A stretch of 16,486 nucleotides of DNA from an uncultured Halieaceae bacterium. GTDB lineage: Bacteria; Pseudomonadota; Gammaproteobacteria; Pseudomonadales; Halieaceae. The stretch spans positions 1 through 16,486 of the forward strand of contig CAJXZI010000017.1 of NCBI GenBank assembly GCA_913063005.1, in the 5' to 3' direction. Below the pieces are notes generated by a model. It was not told the DNA's origin and did no database searches. It worked only from the letters and a program-made list of their open reading frames with translations. The position numbers and the translations under genes were made by a program. Positions 7,982 to 15,376 of this stretch are shown piece after piece (the stretch's first letter is position 1; each line of letters begins with the position of its first letter).

Positions 7982-8000
7982 TCCCTCGATAAACGGGGGG
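7982..8000 (+). promoter_or_regulatory. Hairpin covering the metK ribosome binding site
   Basis: TCCCTCG (7982-7988) can pair with CGGGGGG (7994-8000), counting two G-U pairs, around loop ATAAA. The G-rich 3' arm is the only Shine-Dalgarno-like sequence before the GTG start at 8009 (7-8 nt spacing). Folding would therefore hide the ribosome binding site. The predicted transcription start (about 7986) lies inside the 5' arm, so the full stem forms only on transcripts starting further upstream, such as read-through from rpiA. It does not match any SAM or SAH riboswitch class that I can recognise. Confidence 0.35.
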
Positions 8001-8008
8001 AATATCCT

Positions 8009-9181
8009 GTGAGTTCATACACGCTTTTTACGTCCGAATCTGTATCGGAAGGCCATCCCGATAAAGTGGCCGATCAGGTTTCTGACGCGATTCTAGATCT
8101 CTACTTGTCCAAAGATGCAAATGCGCGCGTCGCTGTCGAGACGCTGGTTAAGACTGGCATGGCGGTGCTCGCCGGGGAAGTAACCTCGTCAGCGACCATC
8201 ACGCCCGGCGAAATTGAAAGCACTGTCCGCAATGTTATCTGCAACATTGGCTACGACAGCTCAGATGTCTGTTTTGACGGTAATACCTGCGCAGTGATTA
8301 ATGCGATTGGCTTGCAATCACCCGATATCGCTATGGGAACACACGAGGCAGATGAGGCCAATCAGGGTGCAGGCGATCAAGGCCTTATGTTTGGCTACGC
8401 AGCCAACGAGACCGAGACACTGATGCCGGCTCCCATATTTTATTCGCACCGATTGGTTGAGCGACAAGCTGAACTTCGCCGATCTGGCCAAGCAGACTTC
8501 TTACGACCTGACGCAAAAAGCCAGATTTCACTGAGATACGATGACAGCGGAAACCCGCTCGCAGTAGATGCCGTTGTACTCTCGACCCAGCACTCTCCCG
8601 ACATCGACCAAGCCACGCTACGAGACTTCGTAAAGCGCGAGATCATTGAAGCCGTCCTTCCCTCGGAGTGGCTAACACCCGACACGCAGTACCACATCAA
8701 CCCAACCGGACAGTTCATCATTGGTGGTCCAATGGGTGATTGCGGCCTCACTGGGCGAAAGATCATCGTTGATACCTACGGTGGTATGGCTCGCCACGGC
8801 GGCGGTGCCTTCTCGGGCAAAGACCCTTCTAAGGTCGATCGCTCAGCGGCCTATGCGGGACGCTATGTCGCTAAGAATATTGTCGCAGCGGGACTCGCAA
8901 GCCGCTGTGAAATTCAGGTTTCCTACGCAATTGGCGTGGCCGAGCCTACCTCGATCTCGATTGATACCTTTGGAACCGCCAACGTGTCCGAAGCTCGCAT
9001 CGTAGAGCTCGTAAGAGAGCACTTTGATCTGCGCCCCAAAGGCCTTATCAATATGCTCAACCTCAAGCGACCCATTTACCAACCCACAGCAGCTTACGGC
9101 CACTTTGGTCGTGAGCAAGCAGACTTTACTTGGGAACAAACCGATAAAGCCGATGCGCTTCGCGCTGCGGCGGGACTTTAA
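8009..9181 (+). CDS. metK: S-adenosylmethionine synthetase
   Basis: MetK forms S-adenosylmethionine from methionine and ATP, releasing phosphate and pyrophosphate, in the cytoplasm. The 390-aa protein has the family's signatures: FTSESVSEGHPDK (7-19), GAGDQGLMFGY (120-130), and the phosphate-binding GGGAFSGKD (264-272). The start is GTG 8009. This gives an N-terminus that aligns with known MetK (short tail, then LFTSESVSEGHPDK), and no better start exists. The gene lies 24 bp before ahcY and is almost certainly co-transcribed with it, pairing SAM supply with SAH removal. Expression is probably controlled at the palindrome in its promoter and possibly at its masked ribosome binding site. Confidence 0.98.
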   Translation: MSSYTLFTSESVSEGHPDKVADQVSDAILDLYLSKDANARVAVETLVKTGMAVLAGEVTSSATITPGEIESTVRNVICNIGYDSSDVCFDGNTCAVINAIGLQSPDIAMGTHEADEANQGAGDQGLMFGYAANETETLMPAPIFYSHRLVERQAELRRSGQADFLRPDAKSQISLRYDDSGNPLAVDAVVLSTQHSPDIDQATLRDFVKREIIEAVLPSEWLTPDTQYHINPTGQFIIGGPMGDCGLTGRKIIVDTYGGMARHGGGAFSGKDPSKVDRSAAYAGRYVAKNIVAAGLASRCEIQVSYAIGVAEPTSISIDTFGTANVSEARIVELVREHFDLRPKGLINMLNLKRPIYQPTAAYGHFGREQADFTWEQTDKADALRAAAGL

Positions 9182-9205
9182 GTTAACTAGACACCAGGAG
9201 CTGTC

Positions 9206-10597
9206 ATGACAACCGCCATCGACTCAGCAACATTTTCAGATTACAAAGTAGCAGACATTACTCTCGCCGAGTGGGGCCGCCGCGAACTCGCTATCGCAGA
9301 GACGGAAATGCCCGCGCTTATGACCTTGCGTGAGCGTTACCGTGACGAACAGCCACTGGCCGGTGCCAAGATCCTTGGCTGCATCCATATGACCATCCAA
9401 ACCGGTGTTCTTATCGAGACTCTGGTCGATCTCGGTGCCGAGGTGCGCTGGTCGAGCTGCAACATTTTCTCTACCCAGGACCACGCAGCAGCGGCCATTG
9501 CAGCACGCGGTATTCCTGTCTTTGCCTGGAAGGGCGAAACAGAACCAGAGTATGAGTGGTGTATCGAGCAAACGATCCTACAAGACGGTAAGCCTTGGGA
9601 CGCCAACATGATTTTGGATGACGGTGGCGATCTCACGTCAATGCTCCACGAAAAATACCCGGAAATGCTAGATCGCATTCACGGTATTACCGAAGAGACG
9701 ACAACAGGGGTTCACCGCCTTTACGAAATGCTCGAAGAAGGCTCATTAAAAGTACCTGCGATTAATGTGAACGACGCGGTGACCAAGTCAAAGAATGACA
9801 ACAAATACGGTTGCCGTCACAGCCTAAACGACGCAATCAAGCGCGGGCTCGATCATTTGTTGGCAGGCAAGCGCGCGCTGGTCCTCGGCTACGGCGACGT
9901 AGGTAAGGGCTCTGCTCAATCGCTCCGCCAAGAAGGCATGATTGTTCGCGTTACTGAATGCGATCCGATTTGTGCCATGCAGGCCTGTATGGACGGCTAT
10001 GAAGTCGTATCACCGTTCGTTGACGGCGTAAACGACGGTACTGACGCGTCAATCAACACTGACTTGCTCGGTCAGACGGACCTACTTTGCTCTGCAACCG
10101 GCAACGTCGACGTGTGTAACGCAGCCATGCTCCGCGCACTCAAGCCCGGTGCGGTCGTCTGTAACATCGGCCATTTCGATAATGAGATCGACACCGCCTA
10201 CATGCGTGAAAATTGGGAGTGGGAAGAGGTCAAGCCACAGGTGCACAAGGTGTACCGCAATCGTGAGACTAACGACCATCTTCTGCTGCTTGCTGAAGGC
10301 CGCCTAGTCAACCTCGGAAACGCAACAGGCCACCCCTCTCGTATTATGGACGGCTCTTTCGCCAACCAAGTCCTCGCGCAGATCCACGTCTACGCGAAGC
10401 GTTTTGCGGACCTTCCTGCAGATGAGAAGGCAGGTGCTATTACAGTTGAAGTCTTGCCGAAGCACCTCGATGAGCAAGTCGCAGCGCTTATGGTTGAGGG
10501 TTTTGGCGGTGTGATGACCAAGCTCACTCAACAGCAGGGTGATTACATTGGTGTAGGTGTCGACGGACCTTTCAAAAACGACAGCTACAAGTACTAG
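9206..10597 (+). CDS. ahcY: Adenosylhomocysteinase (S-adenosylhomocysteine hydrolase)
   Basis: AhcY splits SAH, the inhibitory product of SAM-dependent methylations, reversibly into adenosine and homocysteine using tightly bound NAD+. The protein has 463 aa. Substrate-site residues recognisable by comparison with the human enzyme are Asp139, Glu164 (EETTTGVH), Lys194 and Asp198-Asn199 (TKSKNDN). The NAD motif GYGDVGKG is at 228-235, and the conserved GHPSRIMDGSFANQ block is at 375-388. The C-terminus ends in YKY, close to the family's YRY. The start ATG 9206 has AGGAG (9196-9200) at 5 nt. Enteric bacteria use the two-step Pfs/LuxS route instead, so AhcY points to a Pseudomonas-like or marine gammaproteobacterial methyl cycle. 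No SAH riboswitch fits in the 24 bp upstream. Confidence 0.98.
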   Translation: MTTAIDSATFSDYKVADITLAEWGRRELAIAETEMPALMTLRERYRDEQPLAGAKILGCIHMTIQTGVLIETLVDLGAEVRWSSCNIFSTQDHAAAAIAARGIPVFAWKGETEPEYEWCIEQTILQDGKPWDANMILDDGGDLTSMLHEKYPEMLDRIHGITEETTTGVHRLYEMLEEGSLKVPAINVNDAVTKSKNDNKYGCRHSLNDAIKRGLDHLLAGKRALVLGYGDVGKGSAQSLRQEGMIVRVTECDPICAMQACMDGYEVVSPFVDGVNDGTDASINTDLLGQTDLLCSATGNVDVCNAAMLRALKPGAVVCNIGHFDNEIDTAYMRENWEWEEVKPQVHKVYRNRETNDHLLLLAEGRLVNLGNATGHPSRIMDGSFANQVLAQIHVYAKRFADLPADEKAGAITVEVLPKHLDEQVAALMVEGFGGVMTKLTQQQGDYIGVGVDGPFKNDSYKY

Positions 10598-10615
10598 ATA
10601 GGAATCAACTGATAC

Positions 10616-10634
10616 ACTGCGCGCTATGCGCAGT
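10616..10634 (+). promoter_or_regulatory. Hairpin around the rsmE start codon
   Basis: ACTGCGC (10616-10622) and GCGCAGT (10628-10634) form a perfect 7-bp stem with loop GCTAT. The first two bases of the ATG (10626-10627) are in the loop and its G begins the 3' arm. The nearest Shine-Dalgarno-like sequence, AGGA (10600-10603), is 22 nt before the ATG, too far for normal use unless the hairpin shortens the distance. Translational coupling from the ahcY stop, 28 nt upstream, is one way this gene could be translated. Confidence 0.4.
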
Positions 10635-11357
10635 TATCGAGTTCATTCACAATCCGACCTCAAAGTGGGGCAGTCGACCGTTCTTGATGAGCGGTCGAGC
10701 CACCACCTCGCTCGTGTCCTCAGAGTTAAAGTTGACGATAGCGTTACCGTTTTTAACGGCGACGGCTACAACTACTCATCTCGCGTATCCTCGGTTACCA
10801 AAACCCATGTCACGGTGGATCTCTTGGCCAAAGAGGATCCTAAAAATGAATCGCCGCTCTCTACCCATTTGGGTTTAGCCGTTTCAAAGGGTGATCGCTT
10901 TGAGTGGGCGATCAAAAAGGCAACCGAGCTCGGCGTCTCTTCTATCTCACCAATTCTAAGTCAACGCGTGGACGTGCGACTGGCGCCCGAGCGCTGGAAA
11001 AAGAAGCAGGACCACTGGCAGCAAATCGTGATCAGTGCCTGCGAGCAGAGTGGGCGGGCCGTGGTTCCTGAGGTATTTCCGCCACAGCCGCTTGGAGGCT
11101 GGGTTGAAGCCGTTGAGGTGGAGCACAAAATCTGCCTGCACCCTGGCTTGAGCGGTGCACTTCGAGAGACACCGCCCAGCAGCGTTGCACTTCTCATTGG
11201 ACCCGAGGGCGGGTTGAGCGATGACGAAGTCGCTCTGGCCTCTGACAAGGGGTTTCTTGGCATTAATCTGGGGCCTAGGATCTTACGCACAGAAACCGCT
11301 CCGCTTGTCGCCTTGTCTGTCATTGGCACGCAATGGGGTGACTTAAGAGCGATATAA
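10626..11357 (+). CDS. rsmE: 16S rRNA m3U1498 methyltransferase
   Basis: RsmE methylates N3 of U1498 in 16S rRNA of the 30S subunit using SAM. The 243-aa protein has the N-terminal PUA-like RNA-binding part (the HHLARVLRVKVDD stretch at 26-38 is typical) and a C-terminal SPOUT (trefoil-knot) methyltransferase domain with LIGPEGGLSDDE (190-201) and LGPRILRTETAPL (215-227), the knot and SAM-binding motifs. ATG 10626 gives the expected N-terminus, although it lacks a well-placed ribosome binding site. It follows ahcY by 28 bp, so a SAM-consuming enzyme sits in the SAM/SAH operon. This may be incidental, because rsmE next to gshB is a common gammaproteobacterial arrangement. Confidence 0.95.
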   Translation: MRSYRVHSQSDLKVGQSTVLDERSSHHLARVLRVKVDDSVTVFNGDGYNYSSRVSSVTKTHVTVDLLAKEDPKNESPLSTHLGLAVSKGDRFEWAIKKATELGVSSISPILSQRVDVRLAPERWKKKQDHWQQIVISACEQSGRAVVPEVFPPQPLGGWVEAVEVEHKICLHPGLSGALRETPPSSVALLIGPEGGLSDDEVALASDKGFLGINLGPRILRTETAPLVALSVIGTQWGDLRAI

Positions 11358-11423
11358 ACGCTTGAACACACTGTGACGGACACTCACACTTAGCCCTGTT
11401 AAGTAAGCGGTGAGCACGGAACT

Positions 11424-12386
11424 ATGGGACTGCGTATTGGGGTGCTAATGGACCCCATCTCTGGCATCAACACAAAAAAAGATACGACCTTGGGTCTGCT
11501 CCGTGCAGCGGCAAAAGCAGGGCATGAGCTCGTTTATCTCGAACAACAAGACCTCTTCATAAAAGCAGGTGAGACGTTCGCTAACCTTAAGGCACTCGAG
11601 GTTTTCGACAGCGACGAGCGCTGGTATTCACTGGGTGATACCTACACGGCATCGCTGTCATCGCTAGACGTGGTCCTGATGCGCAAAGACCCGCCCTTTG
11701 ACATGGAATTTTTCTACACCACACAGTTGCTTGAGGACGCTGAGCGGAGAGGAACCCTCATTGTTAATCGCTGCGAGAGCTTGAGAAACTGTAATGAGAA
11801 ATTGTTTGCCACCCAGTTCCCCCAGTGCTGCCCCCCGCTTCTCGTATCCCGCGACCAGAATGCGCTTAAGCAATTTCACAGTGAATACGGTGACGTCATC
11901 TACAAGCCGCTTGATGGGATGGGTGGTCAATCTATCTTCAGAGTGAGCGAGAACGACCCCAATCTGAACGTTATTCTTGAGACGCTGACGCGAAATGGTC
12001 GCGAGACCATTATGGCGCAACGTTATCTCCCCGAAATTAAGGCCGGTGATAAACGCATCCTTATGGTGAACGGAGAGCCGGTGCCCTTTTGCTTGGCGCG
12101 GCTACCCATGGCGGGCGAGAATCGAGGCAATCTAGCGGCGGGCGGCTCAGGCGTTGTACAGCCACTATCAGAGCGAGATAAATGGATCGCCGCGCAGGTT
12201 GGCCCAACATTACGCGAAAAAGGCCTTTTATTTGTGGGTCTTGACGTCATTGGCGACTACCTCACCGAAATCAATGTCACAAGTCCAACCTGTATGCGAG
12301 AAATTGATCGCGCCGAAAATACCCAAATTGCGGAAACAGTCATTTCGGGTATTGAAATGGCGTTGGTGGAGCACCGTGCAGGCTGA
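11424..12386 (+). CDS. gshB: Glutathione synthetase
   Basis: GshB joins gamma-glutamylcysteine and glycine with ATP to give glutathione. The 320-aa protein aligns along its whole length with the E. coli enzyme from memory: MDPISGINTKKD near the start, LMRKDPPFDMEF (85-96), ATP-grasp block KPLDGMGG (161-168), RGNLAAGG (234-241) and EINVTSPT (282-289). The start ATG 11424 has GGTGAG (11409-11414) 9 nt upstream. The 66-bp gap after rsmE contains neither a clear terminator nor a clear promoter. The gene's last 11 bp overlap the start of the tonB-family gene. In P. aeruginosa gshB is likewise next to tonB3, yqgE and yqgF. Confidence 0.98.
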   Translation: MGLRIGVLMDPISGINTKKDTTLGLLRAAAKAGHELVYLEQQDLFIKAGETFANLKALEVFDSDERWYSLGDTYTASLSSLDVVLMRKDPPFDMEFFYTTQLLEDAERRGTLIVNRCESLRNCNEKLFATQFPQCCPPLLVSRDQNALKQFHSEYGDVIYKPLDGMGGQSIFRVSENDPNLNVILETLTRNGRETIMAQRYLPEIKAGDKRILMVNGEPVPFCLARLPMAGENRGNLAAGGSGVVQPLSERDKWIAAQVGPTLREKGLLFVGLDVIGDYLTEINVTSPTCMREIDRAENTQIAETVISGIEMALVEHRAG

Positions 12387-13068
12387 ATACGATATATCGG
12401 GTGGCATGCCGGCAGCGACGGGCGTATCCGTTGCCATACATATTATTGTCGTCCTGCTGATATCGAGCTCTATTGCCTCTTCAGTGAATACCTACCGCTC
12501 CAATGCGGTCACAGTTGTGCTGACACCCAGCAAGCAGGCACCGACTGAAGCCTCTCATTTGGCGAGTCAAAATCAGATCGCGAGTATGAGCGAGGTGCAA
12601 ACACCGTTGAGCGAGCAATCCACAACGACGCAATTGGCAATCATGCAAGCACTTGCAGCTGAGACAACTGATCCTAGCGATCTAGCGGCGGAGGTTGAAA
12701 AGCTGCAGAGCGAGCTCACTCAAATGCAGGAAACAAAAACGCAGAATACGCGCCTTGGCAGCGTCGCTGCGCGAAGGGCTCTTGATGCCGATTATCTCCA
12801 GCGCTGGGTGAATCGCGTCGAAAAATTCGGCAACGCTGCACTTGCTAATGTTGGTAGCGCGAGGGGGGATGTCCGCTTACTCGTCGTGGTCGATAAATTG
12901 GGTATTCTCTTGGACGTCACAGTGCTCGAGTCTTCAGGCTTCCCACACTTGGATCGAGCTGCGGTAAAAACGGTGCAAGATGCCGCTCCTTATCCTGCAT
13001 TTCCTCCCGCATTGAGTGCACAAGTCGATAAACTAGAGATTGTCAGAACCTGGCAGTTCAGGCCATAA
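12376..13068 (+). CDS. TonB-family energy transducer, TonB3-like
   Basis: This is an inner-membrane protein that reaches across the periplasm. I chose GTG 12376 (230 aa), which overlaps gshB by 11 bp and has GGTGGAG (12365-12371) upstream. ATG 12406 is an alternative. An in-frame ATG at 12154 lies deep inside gshB and is rejected. One membrane segment (about residues 17-35) holds SVAIH, keeping the Ser/His pair (Ser18, His22) that TonB uses with ExbB/ExbD. The middle has no Pro-Lys-rich spacer. It is Gln/Glu/Thr-rich, with a likely coiled coil near SDLAAEVEKLQSELTQMQ (about residues 100-117). The C-terminal TonB domain covers about residues 140-230 and ends ...VRTWQFRP. Position between gshB and yqgE matches P. 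aeruginosa tonB3, which is reported to affect type IV pilus assembly and twitching. Serving the receptor at 1-2190 is also possible. Confidence 0.85.
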   Translation: MQAEYDISGGMPAATGVSVAIHIIVVLLISSSIASSVNTYRSNAVTVVLTPSKQAPTEASHLASQNQIASMSEVQTPLSEQSTTTQLAIMQALAAETTDPSDLAAEVEKLQSELTQMQETKTQNTRLGSVAARRALDADYLQRWVNRVEKFGNAALANVGSARGDVRLLVVVDKLGILLDVTVLESSGFPHLDRAAVKTVQDAAPYPAFPPALSAQVDKLEIVRTWQFRP

Positions 13069-13187
13069 ACGTAAAGTCCGATATAGGTAACTTGGGTAGA
13101 GGCAGAGTCGTAAATGCTCTAAGAGAGAGGACATGAAGGTGGACTGAGACAGTTACGCCGTCACAACGATTGAAGCACCAGACACCC

Positions 13188-13193
13188 TATACT
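13188..13193 (+). promoter_or_regulatory. Weak candidate -10 box upstream of yqgE
   Basis: TATACT matches TATAAT at 5 of 6 and lies 38 bp before the yqgE ATG, followed by an A/T-rich tract (AAAAAATATTTT, 13203-13214). No acceptable -35 box is found at 16-18 bp. The TTGAAG at 13170 is only 12 bp away. The 163-bp gap between tonB and yqgE contains nothing else I can support: no terminator, and no open frame beyond a few codons. Confidence 0.25.
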
Positions 13194-13231
13194 CAAGGCC
13201 ATAAAAAATATTTTCCAATGCAACTAACGCC

Positions 13232-13801
13232 ATGAAAGTACAGCGCACAACCGACAGCTTAAGAGGCCATTTCCTCATTGCGACGCCTGCGATTGAGTCG
13301 GGCTTTTTTAAGCAGACGGTGACGTATATTTGTGAGCATGGCGAAACCGGGGCCATGGGGATCGTCATCAACAAAGCCCTAGACCTTCAGCTTGCCGATA
13401 TTTTTGAACATCTCAACATTCAGCCGCTACTTAGCCACGATGAAGTCCCCGTGATGGCGGGCGGACCGGTGAAAGTCGATCGTGGCTTTGTGTTGCACTC
13501 TCCCGATAAAACCTTTGACGCTACATTAAAGGTCAACGCCGATGTCTGGCTGACCACATCAAAAGATGTGCTTGCCGATATCGCAGCAGGGTCAGGGCCC
13601 GAAAAACATTTAGTCGCCCTTGGATATGCAGGATGGTCTGCGGGGCAGCTCGAGCAAGAAATTGCAGAGAACAGCTGGCTCACTGTGTCGGCAGACGAAA
13701 AGGTACTATTTGAGACCGCTATCAAACAAAAGTTTGAAGCCGCTGGTACTCTCTTGGGCATCGATATCCGGCTACTTACACAGCACGCAGGTCATAGCTA
13801 A
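13232..13801 (+). CDS. yqgE: YqgE/AlgH family protein
   Basis: This is a conserved bacterial protein of unclear molecular function (UPF0301; called AlgH in Pseudomonas). At 189 aa it is the typical length. The family's blocks are visible: GHFLIATPAIESGFFKQTV (11-29), YICEHGETGAMGIVINKAL (31-49), and MAGGPVKVDRGFVLH near 76-90. The start ATG 13232 gives the normal short N-terminus before the HFLIATP block but lacks a clear Shine-Dalgarno; the leader is A/T-rich. It abuts yqgF with no gap (its stop ends at 13801 and the next ATG begins at 13802), so the two are translated as a pair, as in most gammaproteobacteria. Confidence 0.95.
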   Translation: MKVQRTTDSLRGHFLIATPAIESGFFKQTVTYICEHGETGAMGIVINKALDLQLADIFEHLNIQPLLSHDEVPVMAGGPVKVDRGFVLHSPDKTFDATLKVNADVWLTTSKDVLADIAAGSGPEKHLVALGYAGWSAGQLEQEIAENSWLTVSADEKVLFETAIKQKFEAAGTLLGIDIRLLTQHAGHS

Positions 13802-14227
13802 ATGACAAGCGTGCTGTCTTATCTTTGCTTTGATTACGGCCTAAAAAACATCGGCGTGGCACTGGGCAACACCTTAACAAAAGAAGCGAGACCGATTGCT
13901 ATTCTGGGAGCGGTCAACGGAAAACCTCGCTGGGACGAGATTGAAGCCCTAGTCAAAGAATGGCAGCCAACGGAGATCATTGTCGGCAGCCCCATTGACG
14001 AAGACGGGAAACCGACCGAGCTCTCGGCCAAGGCAGCAAAATTTGCCCGCCAAATAGAGGGCAGGCTGGGCCTTAGGGTGAAGCTTCACGACGAACGGTT
14101 TAGCTCTAAAGAGGCTAAATTACGGGCGAAGGAGTCAGGTCACAGGGGTGACTTTGTGAAACAGCCCATCGACGACTTAGCCGCCGCCGTTATTCTCGAG
14201 AGCTGGTTAAACTGCGATCACTTTTGA
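13802..14227 (+). CDS. yqgF: Putative pre-16S rRNA nuclease / RuvX-type Holliday junction resolvase
   Basis: YqgF (RuvX) has an RNase H-like fold. In E. coli it is linked to maturation of the 16S rRNA 5' end, and it was earlier described as a Holliday junction resolvase. It has 141 aa. Acidic catalytic positions are present: Asp11 in CFDYGLKNIGVA, Glu98 in HDERFSS, and Asp124/Asp125 in PIDDLAA. VGSPIDEDG (61-69) is the other family block. It begins directly after the yqgE stop codon. Its last 10 bp overlap the 3' end of pilU on the opposite strand, with no room for a terminator between them. Confidence 0.96.
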   Translation: MTSVLSYLCFDYGLKNIGVALGNTLTKEARPIAILGAVNGKPRWDEIEALVKEWQPTEIIVGSPIDEDGKPTELSAKAAKFARQIEGRLGLRVKLHDERFSSKEAKLRAKESGHRGDFVKQPIDDLAAAVILESWLNCDHF

Positions 14228-14229
14228 TC
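14216..14229. repeat. Small inverted repeat at the yqgF/pilU 3'-end overlap
   Basis: GATCA (14216-14220) and TGATC (14225-14229) flank CTTT. They span both stop codons of the converging genes. With 5-bp arms and no T-run on either strand, it is at best a weak transcription-stop element. Confidence 0.2.
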
Positions 14230-15366
14230 CTGCCACCATTTATCAACATGGGTCCCAGTGGGCGTCTCAACATCAAACGTCTGGCGCCCGCTCGCGTGGC
14301 TACCCGATGAATCGAGCTTGATAGCCAGTCTTACGTCATTTTCAGATTCGGCGGCTCTCAACGCCTGCTCAGCCGTGATTACTCCTCGCTTGAATAAGGC
14401 CAGCACAGCCTGATCAAAGGTTTGCATCCCATACTCAGAGGATCTAGCAACAAGGTCGGTAATTTTTTCTAAACTGCCGGAGCGAATATGCTCCTGCATT
14501 AAACGCGTACACAACATGAGTTCAACAGCGACAACCCGACCGCTACCATCGAGCTTTGGGAGAAGCTGCTGTGCCACAATAGCGCGCAGATTGATCGAGA
14601 GATCCATCCACAATCGACGAACATACTCCTCCGGAAAGAAGCTTTGAACGCGTTCAAGCGCCTGCTTTGACCCGCCGGCGTGGAGGGTACACAAACACAA
14701 GTGGCCGGTCTCGGCGTAAGACAATGCAATTCGCATTGTTTCCGCATCACGGACCTCACCAATCATGACTACATTGGGGGCCTGGCGAAGTGCCATTTTC
14801 AGGGCCACCTCAAAGGACTCGGTATCAACACCCACCTCGCGCTGACTGATGATTGACTGCTTGTGACTATGCACAAACTCGATCGGATCTTCGACAGTGA
14901 TGATGTGATCTCGTCGATTCTCGTTTCGATAATCAACCATAGCAGCAAGCGTTGATGACTTACCGGTGCCCGTTGCACCAACAATCATGACCAAGCCCTG
15001 CTTGAGCAGACTCAAGTCCTTAAGCTGCGACGGAAGGCCGAGCTGCTCAAAGGTCGGAATATCGTGGTAAATTCGGCGAATGACGAGCGCCGGCTGCTCA
15101 CGCTGAACATAAGCACTCGCGCGAAAGCGCCCAAGACCGGGATGTTCAATGGCGTAGTTAGCGTCTCGATGAGTAGCGTAATCTTCAAATTGCTTAGCCG
15201 TCATACTCGCTTGAATCAGTGCTCTGACATCGTCAGCAGACAAGGTATCCGTGCCCTCGGCCAGGAGATCACCGTTAACCTTGAAAATGGGCGCGGACCC
15301 TACTGAGGCAAAGCCATCGGAGGCCCCTTTCTCCACGACCAACTTAAGAAATTTTGTTAACTCCAC
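14218..15366 (-). CDS. pilU: Type IV pilus retraction ATPase, accessory (PilU)
   Basis: PilU is a hexameric secretion ATPase at the cytoplasmic base of the type IV pilus that assists PilT in retraction. I chose GTG 15366 (382 aa, the same length as P. aeruginosa PilU). GAGG (complement of 15375-15378) lies 8 nt upstream, and the longer frame to 15426 would run into pilT. Walker A GATGTGKSS is at 130-138, the acidic box EDPIEF at 159-164, Walker B NVVMIGEVRD at 198-207, and the His box TGHLCLCTLHA at 220-230. Features typical of PilU rather than PilT are the GATGTGKS form of Walker A, LRQAP, and the long C-terminal tail. The N-terminal ASDLF/ASDLH-type motif reads ASDGFASVG (15-23), a departure from the norm. 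It starts 10 nt after the pilT stop. Confidence 0.95.
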   Translation of the reverse strand: MELTKFLKLVVEKGASDGFASVGSAPIFKVNGDLLAEGTDTLSADDVRALIQASMTAKQFEDYATHRDANYAIEHPGLGRFRASAYVQREQPALVIRRIYHDIPTFEQLGLPSQLKDLSLLKQGLVMIVGATGTGKSSTLAAMVDYRNENRRDHIITVEDPIEFVHSHKQSIISQREVGVDTESFEVALKMALRQAPNVVMIGEVRDAETMRIALSYAETGHLCLCTLHAGGSKQALERVQSFFPEEYVRRLWMDLSINLRAIVAQQLLPKLDGSGRVVAVELMLCTRLMQEHIRSGSLEKITDLVARSSEYGMQTFDQAVLALFKRGVITAEQALRAAESENDVRLAIKLDSSGSHASGRQTFDVETPTGTHVDKWWQDQK

Positions 15367-15376
15367 CGTAACGGCC

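Noticed and set aside
7931..8008. Known SAM or SAH riboswitch upstream of metK
   Set aside because: The leader is only about 20-60 nt, and I could not fit it to any known class (SAM-I to SAM-VI, SAM/SAH or SAH). It is kept only as an unassigned hairpin.
11372..11388. TGTGA...TCACA, resembling a CRP/Vfr binding site, between rsmE and gshB
   Set aside because: The spacer is 7 bp, not the 6 bp of the CRP consensus, and no convincing promoter lies next to it.
12154..12375. Longer in-frame start for the tonB-family gene
   Set aside because: It lies wholly within gshB in another frame, and the residues before the membrane segment would be highly charged and unlike any TonB N-terminus.
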